Source of the DNA: Planctomycetia bacterium
GTDB lineage: Bacteria; Planctomycetota; Phycisphaerae; UBA1845; Fen-1342
Assembly: GCA_015709575.1 (NCBI GenBank)
Contig: CP054190.1
Span: 2,912,616 to 2,976,615, forward strand
Direction of reading: 5' to 3'
DNA: 64,000 nucleotides
A program made the translations under genes and the position numbers. Below are positions 9,363 through 17,311 of the stretch, one piece after another (position 1 is the stretch's first letter; each line of letters opens with the position of its first letter). The notes beneath the pieces were generated by a model. It saw only the letters and a list, made by a program, of their open reading frames with translations. It had not been told where the DNA came from and did not search any database.

Positions 9363-9482
9363 GGAGCGCGCGGAGGATTGAGCCCTGATGCGACAGGAAA
9401 CGACAGGTCGGATACTGATGCTTGCGTCCTCCCGAACGGTGCGGCCAAATGACGGTGGGCCGCTCGGCCAGGTTGCTACTTG

Positions 9483-11090
9483 ATGCTCGTCAACCGACCA
9501 ATGGTAAAGATCATGCTTTCCAGCGTACGACTCGCGTCCGTTCTGGCGTGTTTTGGCCTTGGGTCCTGCGCATCTGTCGATCACAGTCGAGAATTGCAGC
9601 AGGCACAGAGCCACATGGAAAATGCGACAGGGCTTCGGACAGCGTGGGACAAAACCATGCCCCTGCGCGACCTGCCTATCGGTGCCGGCGGTGAGCTGCC
9701 CCTCGCGGCGGCCCTGGATGTCGCAATCGTGAACAACCGAGCTCTCCGCGCTGACCTGGCCGTCATTGGACAGGCTAAAGCCGAGTTGGTTCAGTCGGGG
9801 CTGCTTCCGAATCCCACGTTGTCGATCATGTTCGGCTTTCCAGAGGCAGGCGGATTGTCGAATCTGGCGTTCGGCCTTTCGCAGGATCTCGCGGCGCTGT
9901 GGCTGATTCCAGCCGAGAAAAAAGTCGCTCAGGCGGCGCTCGAACAGCGTGTATTGAGCGTCGCGGACGGCGCGGTCGCGCTGGTCGCCGAGGTGCGGAC
10001 CACGTACGCAGATGCCCAGTATCAAAAGCTCGCGGCCCAGCTCCAAGAGGAGAATCTGCGCATTCTGACGGACGCCACGGAGATAGCGGAAGCGCGGCTC
10101 GGAGCCGGCGGGTTGCAGCTCGACCTGAACCTGGTCCGCAGCCGATACGTCGAAGCTGACATCGAATTGTTGCAGCTCCGCAGTGATTATCGCGTGACCC
10201 AGCGCACGTTGCTGAGGTTGATGGGTGTCGCCCCTGCCTCCGACGATTGGATTCCGTCCACGATGAACGTGGAACAGACTTTCGCGCGTCTCTCCAGCGA
10301 TGAAAGCAAACTGGTCGAGGCGGCGCTGCTCCAACGCCTCGATGCCCAGGCGGCATGGTGGGAGCTGGAAGTGGCCGTCGCAGATATCGAGAACCAGCGG
10401 CTTCGGCTACTGCCCAGCCTCGAGCTGGGAATCGCCGGCGAGCGCTTTGAACGCCGCGCACTGCCGGATCGCGACCTGTTGGCCGACACCGCCCGCGCCT
10501 CGATCGCCGCCGGCCAGCTGACGGCGCCGATGATTGAGTCGGCGGGGCAGCGGCGAAAAGAGCGCAGTCAGGAAATCGAGTTCATGCTCGGGCCTTCGCT
10601 CGACATTCCGCTGCCCATCTTCGACCAGAATCAGGCTCAGATCGCTCGCGCGCGGCTCCGCGCGCAGGAACTGAGAGAACGCTACGAGGAGACGCAGCAG
10701 CGCATCGTCGAGGCGGTGCGCAGTACCGTCGTCACGCGACGCCTGGCAGAGGAGCGCGTCGCCCGATATCGCGACGTGCTGCTACCACTGCAGCGTTCGA
10801 ACCTGGAGTTGGCCGAAGCGGCTTACCAGACGGGACGGGAGTCGATTCTCGCCGTCCTGCTCGCGCAAGAGTCACTCATTCGCGCTCGGCTGGGCTACGC
10901 CTCGGCACTGCGCGATCTGGCGGTGAGTGCTGCGAACCTGGAACGGCAGATCTCCGGTCCGGTGCCCGACTTCCTGCTAGAACCGCAGCCGAGCAGCGCT
11001 CCCGCGTCTGGCCCTTCGGCAGGCATCAATAGCCATGATGCCGCCGGGAGTCTCCCGCGGGACGTCAGGCCGCTAAGGGAGCCGCAATGA
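9483..11090 (+). CDS. TolC/CusC-type outer-membrane efflux lipoprotein
   Basis: This is a 535-residue outer-membrane factor that provides the exit duct of the tripartite pump encoded downstream. A lipoprotein signal (VRLASVLACFGLGSC) follows the start. ATG 9483, 9501 and 9513 are all in frame, none with a strong Shine-Dalgarno. The body shows the OEP repeats: long helices with heptad character (TTYADAQYQKLAAQLQEENLRILTDATEIAEARLGAGG is one, given by its key residues at about 175-215) and a second half with RARLRAQELRERYEETQQRI. The stop overlaps the next start as ATGA (11087-11090), which suggests coupled translation with the small lipoprotein. Confidence 0.88.
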   Translation: MLVNRPMVKIMLSSVRLASVLACFGLGSCASVDHSRELQQAQSHMENATGLRTAWDKTMPLRDLPIGAGGELPLAAALDVAIVNNRALRADLAVIGQAKAELVQSGLLPNPTLSIMFGFPEAGGLSNLAFGLSQDLAALWLIPAEKKVAQAALEQRVLSVADGAVALVAEVRTTYADAQYQKLAAQLQEENLRILTDATEIAEARLGAGGLQLDLNLVRSRYVEADIELLQLRSDYRVTQRTLLRLMGVAPASDDWIPSTMNVEQTFARLSSDESKLVEAALLQRLDAQAAWWELEVAVADIENQRLRLLPSLELGIAGERFERRALPDRDLLADTARASIAAGQLTAPMIESAGQRRKERSQEIEFMLGPSLDIPLPIFDQNQAQIARARLRAQELRERYEETQQRIVEAVRSTVVTRRLAEERVARYRDVLLPLQRSNLELAEAAYQTGRESILAVLLAQESLIRARLGYASALRDLAVSAANLERQISGPVPDFLLEPQPSSAPASGPSAGINSHDAAGSLPRDVRPLREPQ

Positions 11091-11269
11091 TCGCAAAGCC
11101 GTCACAGACTCGAATTCTTGCGGCGCTGGCGCTCGCGTTCGCCGTAATGGCGCTCGGCGGCTGCCCGACGGAGACCGGCGACCCTGCGGCGCCTTCGAGC
11201 GAATGGGCCGATTTGAGCGACTTCATTGCGGAATTCGTGCGCTCGGCACTGGCCGCGTGGGCGCTGTGA
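11087..11269 (+). CDS. Small lipoprotein of the Cus operon
   Basis: This 60-residue protein starts in an ATGA overlap with the outer-membrane factor gene. It has a signal peptide (ILAALALAFAVMALGGC) with a lipobox, then only about 35 mature residues (PTETGDPAAPSSEWADLSDFIAEFVRSALAAWAL) that end in an amphipathic helix. It has no recognised domain. Its place between CusC-like and CusB-like genes and the coupled start argue that it is translated. A second lipoprotein of similar size occurs at 36796-36990, so short lipoproteins of this style may be frequent in this organism. It could be a pump accessory, but there is no direct evidence. Confidence 0.7.
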   Translation: MIAKPSQTRILAALALAFAVMALGGCPTETGDPAAPSSEWADLSDFIAEFVRSALAAWAL

Positions 11270-11301
11270 CGGGTGTAAGCGGCATGGCCGAGGAGAGACG
11301 G

Positions 11302-13002
11302 ATGACGAACATCCCTGCACCGCCTGCGAAGTCGCATATGGGTTCGCCCCCCGAGCGCAAACACAAGTGGATGGCGATCGTCCGAGGTCTGGCTTTTCTC
11401 GCATTGCTTGGGGTCGCATTCTTCGTCGGACGCGGCTTTACGCCCCGCCAACAGACGCCGAGCAGTTCGACCGCGAGCCGCAGCAGTGGGCCAGCCCAGG
11501 AGAGCAAACCGACGTACTGGACCTGTTCGATGCACCCGCAGGTCAGACTCGATGGGCCCGGCAACTGCCCGATCTGCGAGATGCCCCTCATTCCGGCCGG
11601 CTCTGCCACGGGCGGCGGCGACGGCGTACCGATGCTCACGCTGTCCCCACACGCGGTCGCGATGGCGAGCGTTGAGACGGTTGCGGTGACACGTCGCCAA
11701 CTGGTCAACGAAATCCGGGCAGTCGGGAAGATTCAGTACAACGAGTCGTCGCTCGCAACGATCACCGCGCGAGTGGACGGCTACGCGGAGCGGCTGTTCG
11801 TCAACTTCACGGGCGTGGACATCAAGGCTGGAGATCACCTGGCCGAGGTCTATAGCCCGGAGCTGCTCGTCGCGCAGCAGGAGCTGTTGATCGCGCTGCG
11901 CGGGGGCGGCGCGGGCCTGTCGGTCGAACCCTCCCGGATCAAGCTGCGGCGCTGGGGCCTGACAGAGCAGCAGATCGACGAACTGGTCAACTCCAAGAAG
12001 ATCACCGATCGAATCACGCTCTACTCGCCGATTGACGGCACGGTCATTGAGAAGATGGTGGTGGAGAACAGCTTTTTCGAGGACGGCGACGCGCTGTACC
12101 AGATCGCCAACCTCGACACCGTCTGGGCCTACGTGGATATCTACGAGTTCGACCTGGCATGGGTGCGCTACGGCCAGCTCGTGGAATTGACCGCAGAGGC
12201 GTACCCCGGGCGAGTCTTTCACGGAATGGTCACATTCGTGCAACCGATCGTCAACGAGGCGACGCGCACGGTGCGAGTACCTGTTCACATCGAGAACAAG
12301 GATCACGCGCTCAAGCCCGGCATGTACGTGAGCACCATCGTCAAAGCTGCGCTCGGCTCAGACGGGCGGGCCGCCGCCACGGGCGTCGAGGGCAAGTTCT
12401 CGTGCCCCATGCATCCGCAGGTGGTTGCCGATGATGCCGGCGCGTGCCCGATCTGTGGCATGCCGCTGGAGCAGATTCCGGCGGCGGCTTCCGCCCCGGT
12501 CGAGGCCGAGCCGGATGCGCTGGCAGCCCGATATTTCTGCCCCATGAAGTGCGAAGGGGAAAAAACCTATGAACAGCCGGGCAACTGCCCCGTTTGCGGC
12601 ATGAAGCTGAAGGAAGCTCCCGTGGCTGAAAGCCAGCCCGGGACTCTGCTCGCGATTCCGGTCATGGCGGTCCTCGACAGCGGCACGCGGCGGATCGTCT
12701 ATGTCGATAAGGGTGGCGGCACGTTTGAACCGCGCGAAGTGACGGTCGGGCCGCGCAGCGGCGAGTTTGTCTCCGTTCTCGCGGGCCTGGAGGAGGGCGA
12801 ACGGGTCGTGGCCCGCGGCGGATTCCTGATCGACAGCCAGTTCCAGGTAACGGGGCATTCCAGCTTGTTCTATCCCGGAGGACTACACGCCTCGATGGGC
12901 CATCAACACGGGGCAGACGGGGCTACATCGCCGGCGCCTGCTTCGTCGCCAGCCTCACAGCCCGCTATGCCGGCCGCAGCGCCCGGCGAGCACAAGCACT
13001 AA
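11302..13002 (+). CDS. CusB-type periplasmic adaptor (membrane fusion protein) with three HMBD modules
   Basis: This 566-residue adaptor links the RND pump to the outer-membrane duct. ATG 11302 has AGGAG about 5 bases upstream. A membrane anchor (AIVRGLAFLALLGVAFFVG) comes first. The first HMBD follows (YWTCSMHPQVRLDGPG, CPICEMPL), then the lipoyl and hairpin region (YAERLFVNFTGVDIKAGDHLAEVYSPEL) and the beta-barrel (YVDIYEFDLAWVRYGQ). Two further HMBDs are inserted after the barrel (SCPMHPQVVADDAGACPICGMPLE and FCPMKCEGEKTYEQPGNCPVCGMKLKE, each about 25 residues) before the membrane-proximal domain. The protein ends in a Pro/Ala/His tail (GEHKH). Adaptors with one HMBD are known; three, two of them internal, is a richer arrangement. 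Confidence 0.9.
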   Translation: MTNIPAPPAKSHMGSPPERKHKWMAIVRGLAFLALLGVAFFVGRGFTPRQQTPSSSTASRSSGPAQESKPTYWTCSMHPQVRLDGPGNCPICEMPLIPAGSATGGGDGVPMLTLSPHAVAMASVETVAVTRRQLVNEIRAVGKIQYNESSLATITARVDGYAERLFVNFTGVDIKAGDHLAEVYSPELLVAQQELLIALRGGGAGLSVEPSRIKLRRWGLTEQQIDELVNSKKITDRITLYSPIDGTVIEKMVVENSFFEDGDALYQIANLDTVWAYVDIYEFDLAWVRYGQLVELTAEAYPGRVFHGMVTFVQPIVNEATRTVRVPVHIENKDHALKPGMYVSTIVKAALGSDGRAAATGVEGKFSCPMHPQVVADDAGACPICGMPLEQIPAAASAPVEAEPDALAARYFCPMKCEGEKTYEQPGNCPVCGMKLKEAPVAESQPGTLLAIPVMAVLDSGTRRIVYVDKGGGTFEPREVTVGPRSGEFVSVLAGLEEGERVVARGGFLIDSQFQVTGHSSLFYPGGLHASMGHQHGADGATSPAPASSPASQPAMPAAAPGEHKH

Positions 13003-13017
13003 GCGGAGGAGGCCGCC

Positions 13018-16000
13018 GTGGTAAGCGTCGTCATCCGCTGGTGCATGAAGAACTCGTTCCTGATGGTGCTCGCAATCGCGGGCATGTGTGCTGCCGGCTA
13101 TTGGGCCATCACGCGCACCCCGGTGGACGCAATTCCGGATATCGGCGAAAAGCAGGTCATCGTCTACGCCGACTGGCCCGGGCGAAGCCCGCAGGATGTT
13201 GACGATCAGGTCACCTACCCGCTCACAACAAGTCTGACCGGCACGCCGGGTGTGAAAGCCATCCGCTCGATGTCCGGCTTCGGCTTCTCGATGGTCTTTG
13301 TGATCTTCAAGGACGACGTGGACTACTACTGGGCCCGTTCGCGCGTGCTGGAGCGCATGAACGTGGCCCAGCAGCGCCTGCCGATGGGCGTCGCGCCCGT
13401 TCTTGGACCCGACGCTACGGCGCTCGGCCAGGTTTACTGGTACACCGTGGAGGCGGAAGGGTTTGATCTGGCCGAGCTGCGCTCGGTTCAGGACTGGTAC
13501 ATCCGCTATCAGCTTCAATCGGTCGAGGGGGTCAGCGAGGTCGCCAGCATCGGCGGCTTCGTGAAGCAGTATCAGATCGACCTTCACCCCGAAAAAATGC
13601 GCGCGCATCGCATCACGGTGATGGATGTCTTCGAAGCCGTTCGCAAAAGCAACATCGACGTGGGCGCGAAGGTTATCGAGAAGAACGGCATCGAGTTCTT
13701 CATCCGCGGCGTGGGATTCATCAAGTCGGTCGAGGACCTGGAGAAGGTCGTCATCCGCGAGGAGGGCGGCACACCGATCCACCTTCGCAGTGTCGCAAGT
13801 GTCCAGCTCGGGCCGGACTTCCGCCGCGGAGCCCTGGACAAGGGTGGCGTGGAGGCCGTCGGCGGCGTGGTCCTCATGCGCTATGGTGAGAACCCGCGTA
13901 CGGTCGTCGAGCGCGTCAAGCAGAAGCTCGCCCAGCTCGCGCCCGGCCTGCCGAGCAAGACGCTCACCGACGGACGCGTTTCCAAGATCAGCGTCGTTTC
14001 CTTCTACGACCGCACGACCATCGTCGAGGAGACGATCGATACGCTCAAGGAAGCTCTCTTCGAAGAGGCCATCATCGCCAGCCTCGTCGTGCTCTTCTTC
14101 CTGCTGCACTTTCGCACCACCGTGACGGTTCTGCCCACGCTGCCCCTCGCGCTCGCGGGATCGTTCATTCTGATGTACCTCTTCGGCATCGACAGCAACA
14201 TCATGTCGCTGGCCGGCCTGGCGATCGCCATCGGCGATATTGCCGACATGGGCATCATCATGTCGGAGAACATTTACCGTCGCCTGGCCGGGGCGACGGA
14301 GGAGGAGAAACGCGCCAAGGGCTACTTCGGGATCATCCATGAGGGCGCGACCGAGGTTGGAGGCGCGATTCTCACGGCGGTGACGAACACGCTCGTTTCG
14401 TTCATCCCCGTCTTCTTTCTCACGGACCAGGAGGGCAAGCTCTTTCAGCCCCTGGCGTTCACGAAGACCTTCGCCATCGGCTCCTCGGTCGTGCTGGCTG
14501 TCACGGTAGTTCCGTTTCTCTGCTACCTGCTCTTCCGCCCGGTCAAGTGGCGGATGTCGGTGACGCTGGCGGTCGCTGCGGGCGTGGGCCTGCTCGCGAC
14601 GCTCGCGACGCATCTGGCGTTCATGTGGGGACTCGGCGGCGGGCACGGTCGCGGTTGGCTCATTGCGGGGGCGGTGGGCGTTGGCGTCGCGCTGGCGGTG
14701 ATCCGCATGACGCGCGAGAAATTCCTGCCGCTGGAGCAGAACCCGGTCTCGCGCATCATCGCACGTTTCTACGTCCCAACGCTGAGCTGGATTCTGGATC
14801 ACAAGAAGACGTTTCTGGTCGTGCCGGTCGTCATCCTGTTCGCCGGCCTGAGCGTCTGGCTCGGCATTCATCGCACGTTCTATCCCGTGGAGCGGGCTGT
14901 AAACGCCTTCGCCACTGAGAAGGCCTCGCCGGAGCTGAAGCGCTTGATGTATGCCGACGCGGATACCGAGGTCGTGCGTCCGCTCCTGGAGCTCGACCAG
15001 CTCCGCTGGCAGCGCGTTCGCGAGCCTGACGGCTCCGAGCGCCTGCGGGTGCTGTGGCGGCGGCCGGACCCTGCCGAACGCGACGCTGAGTCCGCGGCCG
15101 GTCGCACGGTGCTGAAAGAGGGGCGCATTCTTCCCGGGCTGGGCCGCGAGTTCTTCCCGCCGCTCGACGAGGGATCGCTCTTGTACATGCCTTCACTGTT
15201 GCCTCAAGGCTCCCTCTCGCAGGCAGTCGAGGTGAACAGCAAGCAGGACCTCGCCATTGCCAGCGTGCCGGAAGTTGAAAGCGTCGTCGGCAAAATCGGT
15301 CGGGCCGATTCCGCCCTTGACCCCGCCCCCATCGGCATGATGGAATCCATCGTCATTCTTAAGCCCGAAGCCGAGTGGCGGCGCATACCCGTCGATCGCA
15401 CGTTTTCCGACTGGCCGGGCTTCATCAAGACCCCGCTCACGTGGATCTGGCCCGAAGAACGGCCGATCACTAAACAGGAAATCCTTGCCGAACTTCAAGA
15501 GCGGACCGCCATCCCCGGCGTCCTGCCCACCTGGCTCCAACCGATCCAGACGCGGCTGGTCATGCTTCAAACCGGCTTCCGGGCCATGATGGGCGTCAAG
15601 ATTTACGGCAGCGACCTGCGCGAGATCGAACAAGTCGGCTTGCAGATCGAGCAGCTCCTCCGCGAGGTGCCCGGGGCGACCGACATCGTCGCCGACCGCA
15701 TCGTCGGCAAGCCCTACATTCAGATTGAGATTGACCGCGATCGCATCGCCCGCTACGGCGTCAACATCCGCGACGTTCAGGACGTCATCGAGATGTCGCT
15801 GGGCGGCCTGAATCTCATGGAATCGGTTGAGGGCCGGCAGCGCTATCCGATTCGCATCCGACTGGCCCGCGACTTCCGCGAAGACCTGGACGCCATCCAG
15901 CGCATCAATGTGCCGTCGGCCGGCGGCGCACAAGTGCCGCTCGCACAGCTCGCCGACATCAAGACCGTCCTGGGGCCGCAGGAGATTAAAGGCGAGCGCG

Positions 16001-16707
16001 GCCTGCTGGTCGGCTACGTCACCATGAACACGCGCGATCGCGACGAGGTCTCCGTCGTGCAGGACGCCGAAGCGCTGCTCCAGCGGGCTCTCAAAGACGG
16101 CCGGCTCACGCTGCCGCCCGGCTATTACTGGGAATGGTCCGGCCAGTTTGAGAACCAGGTCCGCGCGACGAAGCGTATGCAGATCCTGGTCCCGATCACG
16201 TTGGGCATCATGTTCGTGATGCTCTACCTGGGCTTCAATCGCTGGTGGATCGCGCCGATAATCTTCTTCGGCGTGCTGGTCTCGGCCTCCGGCGGCTTCA
16301 TCATGCTCGCGCTGTGGGGCGTAAACCTGTCCGTCGCGGTGTGGGTCGGCTTCCTGGTGCTCTTCGGCGTGGTGGACGATGACGGCGTCGTCATCTCAAC
16401 CTACCTCGAAGGCATCTTCAAGGACCGCGAATTCAAGTCGGTCCACGAAATCCGCGCGGCGGTTATCGACGGCGGGCTCAAGCGCATCCGTCCCTGCCTC
16501 ATGACGATTGCGACGACGGTCTTCGGCCTGATGCCCATCTTCTGGGCCACCGGCCGCGGCTCGGACGTGATGCAACCGATGGCGATTCCTTCGGTGGGCG
16601 GGATGACCGTGAGCCTGATCACGCTCTTCATCGTGCCGTGCGTGTTCTGTGCGGTCGAGGAATGGAAGTGGAAGCGCCTAATGCGCCGTTCAGAGGCACG
16701 TGCATGA
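13018..16707 (+). CDS. cusA: CusA/CzcA-family RND heavy-metal efflux pump
   Basis: This is a 1229-residue proton-driven inner-membrane pump for Cu(I)/Ag(I). The start is GTG 13018 after GGAGGAGG (13005-13012). N-terminal DDQVTYPLTTSLTGTPGVKAIRS and the 12-helix RND plan are clear. By alignment from memory with E. coli CusA, the methionine triad is kept at M724 (LLYMPS), M774 (GMMES) and M849 (VMLQTG). The proton-relay acids are D410 (GDIADMGIIM) and an Asp cluster D1120-D1122 (GVVDDDGVV), where CusA has AEF. It is about 180 residues longer than CusA, with extra sequence before the first Met and between the second and third. It is the last gene of the operon. Confidence 0.93.
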   Translation: MVSVVIRWCMKNSFLMVLAIAGMCAAGYWAITRTPVDAIPDIGEKQVIVYADWPGRSPQDVDDQVTYPLTTSLTGTPGVKAIRSMSGFGFSMVFVIFKDDVDYYWARSRVLERMNVAQQRLPMGVAPVLGPDATALGQVYWYTVEAEGFDLAELRSVQDWYIRYQLQSVEGVSEVASIGGFVKQYQIDLHPEKMRAHRITVMDVFEAVRKSNIDVGAKVIEKNGIEFFIRGVGFIKSVEDLEKVVIREEGGTPIHLRSVASVQLGPDFRRGALDKGGVEAVGGVVLMRYGENPRTVVERVKQKLAQLAPGLPSKTLTDGRVSKISVVSFYDRTTIVEETIDTLKEALFEEAIIASLVVLFFLLHFRTTVTVLPTLPLALAGSFILMYLFGIDSNIMSLAGLAIAIGDIADMGIIMSENIYRRLAGATEEEKRAKGYFGIIHEGATEVGGAILTAVTNTLVSFIPVFFLTDQEGKLFQPLAFTKTFAIGSSVVLAVTVVPFLCYLLFRPVKWRMSVTLAVAAGVGLLATLATHLAFMWGLGGGHGRGWLIAGAVGVGVALAVIRMTREKFLPLEQNPVSRIIARFYVPTLSWILDHKKTFLVVPVVILFAGLSVWLGIHRTFYPVERAVNAFATEKASPELKRLMYADADTEVVRPLLELDQLRWQRVREPDGSERLRVLWRRPDPAERDAESAAGRTVLKEGRILPGLGREFFPPLDEGSLLYMPSLLPQGSLSQAVEVNSKQDLAIASVPEVESVVGKIGRADSALDPAPIGMMESIVILKPEAEWRRIPVDRTFSDWPGFIKTPLTWIWPEERPITKQEILAELQERTAIPGVLPTWLQPIQTRLVMLQTGFRAMMGVKIYGSDLREIEQVGLQIEQLLREVPGATDIVADRIVGKPYIQIEIDRDRIARYGVNIRDVQDVIEMSLGGLNLMESVEGRQRYPIRIRLARDFREDLDAIQRINVPSAGGAQVPLAQLADIKTVLGPQEIKGERGLLVGYVTMNTRDRDEVSVVQDAEALLQRALKDGRLTLPPGYYWEWSGQFENQVRATKRMQILVPITLGIMFVMLYLGFNRWWIAPIIFFGVLVSASGGFIMLALWGVNLSVAVWVGFLVLFGVVDDDGVVISTYLEGIFKDREFKSVHEIRAAVIDGGLKRIRPCLMTIATTVFGLMPIFWATGRGSDVMQPMAIPSVGGMTVSLITLFIVPCVFCAVEEWKWKRLMRRSEARA

Positions 16708-16840
16708 CTCGCGCCGTCGGCGACCGGAAATCGACGGCTCCGCCAAACGGAGTGTTATGGCATGCGCGACCACCCCAAAACCGCAATGGATCAAGCCAAG
16801 ATGAGCCTAAACGTGAAGCATCGTTCCACGCTGAGTGGTG

Positions 16841-16858
16841 CGGTTGTCGCGACAACCG
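16841..16858. promoter_or_regulatory. Perfect 18-bp palindrome downstream of cusA
   Basis: CGGTTGTCG is followed directly by its exact reverse complement CGACAACCG, with no loop. It lies 134 bases after the cusA stop, in a stretch with no convincing gene. A spacer-free palindrome suits a dimeric DNA-binding protein better than a terminator hairpin. It might also be a recombination site near the possible island edge. Function is unknown. Confidence 0.4.
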
Positions 16859-16951
16859 GACGGGCGGTTTGCTGCGGACTCGTGCGCCTTCGGGCGGAAA
16901 ATTCTTCGAAAAATCCGCGTTTCTGTAAGCCCTTTGAGGACAATGGCTTAA

Positions 16952-16990
16952 TTAGGAAACCGCTGCTCTATCCGGCTGAGCTACGGGCGC
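16952..16990 (-). pseudogene. tRNA-Arg(CCT) gene fragment, 5' half only
   Basis: Read on the minus strand from 16990, the sequence gives a 5' acceptor strand GCGCCCG, TA, a D arm (GCTC, loop AGCCGGATA, GAGC), then A, GCGGT and the anticodon loop TTCCTAA with anticodon CCT. The expected 3' anticodon strand ACCGC is missing, as are the T arm and 3' acceptor; instead TTAAGCC follows. I searched on towards cusA and saw no T-arm (TTCGA-containing) half and no group I intron core. It is therefore a broken tRNA, cut at the anticodon loop. It marks the right-hand edge of the copper block and may be an attachment-site remnant. Confidence 0.7.
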
Positions 16991-17311
16991 ATGGTCCGGG
17001 TGACGCCGCATTTTAGCCTGTCGCTCCCTCGATGCGCGCCCGCAGGGGTCGAAGCCGCCGCCAGCGGCAGCGCCGCGAACACGACTCCGTACCGGCGCGG
17101 GGGACCAAACCCGCCGGATGACTCCGCACGCTGCCGCGCCCCCGCCGCACGCCTGACGCATGCCGCCGCACGCCCGCCGCGCTGCCGTCAGTCTCCGTCC
17201 ACGGCGCCGACGCCATGCCCCTTGGCACAGCGGCAGTTGATCCCGCAGCGATCAGCCCACCACCGCAGAACGCGTGTACATCGTAATCGCGATGATCCGC
17301 GTGCCGCCGTG
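16991..17311. other. Intergenic stretch without a supported gene
   Basis: About 320 bases of very GC-rich sequence lie between the tRNA fragment and the end of the leftward glycosyltransferase gene. Open frames here have shadow-type composition (Arg/Pro/Ala runs) and no start signals. I see no RNA gene, terminator or repeat that I can support. Confidence 0.4.

Noticed and set aside
7986..10334. 782-residue open frame on the minus strand opposite copA and the outer-membrane factor gene
   Set aside because: It mirrors two clear genes in GC-rich DNA and has no family motifs; composition (His, Arg, Gln, Asp rich) is that of an antisense shadow.
12955..14871. 638-residue open frame opposite cusA
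   Set aside because: Antisense shadow of the RND pump: charged low-complexity sequence with no start signals.
16700..16990. Group I intron in tRNA-Arg(CCT)
   Set aside because: Such introns exist in bacterial tRNA-Arg(CCU) anticodon loops, but no intron core motifs and no 3' tRNA half are visible before cusA begins.
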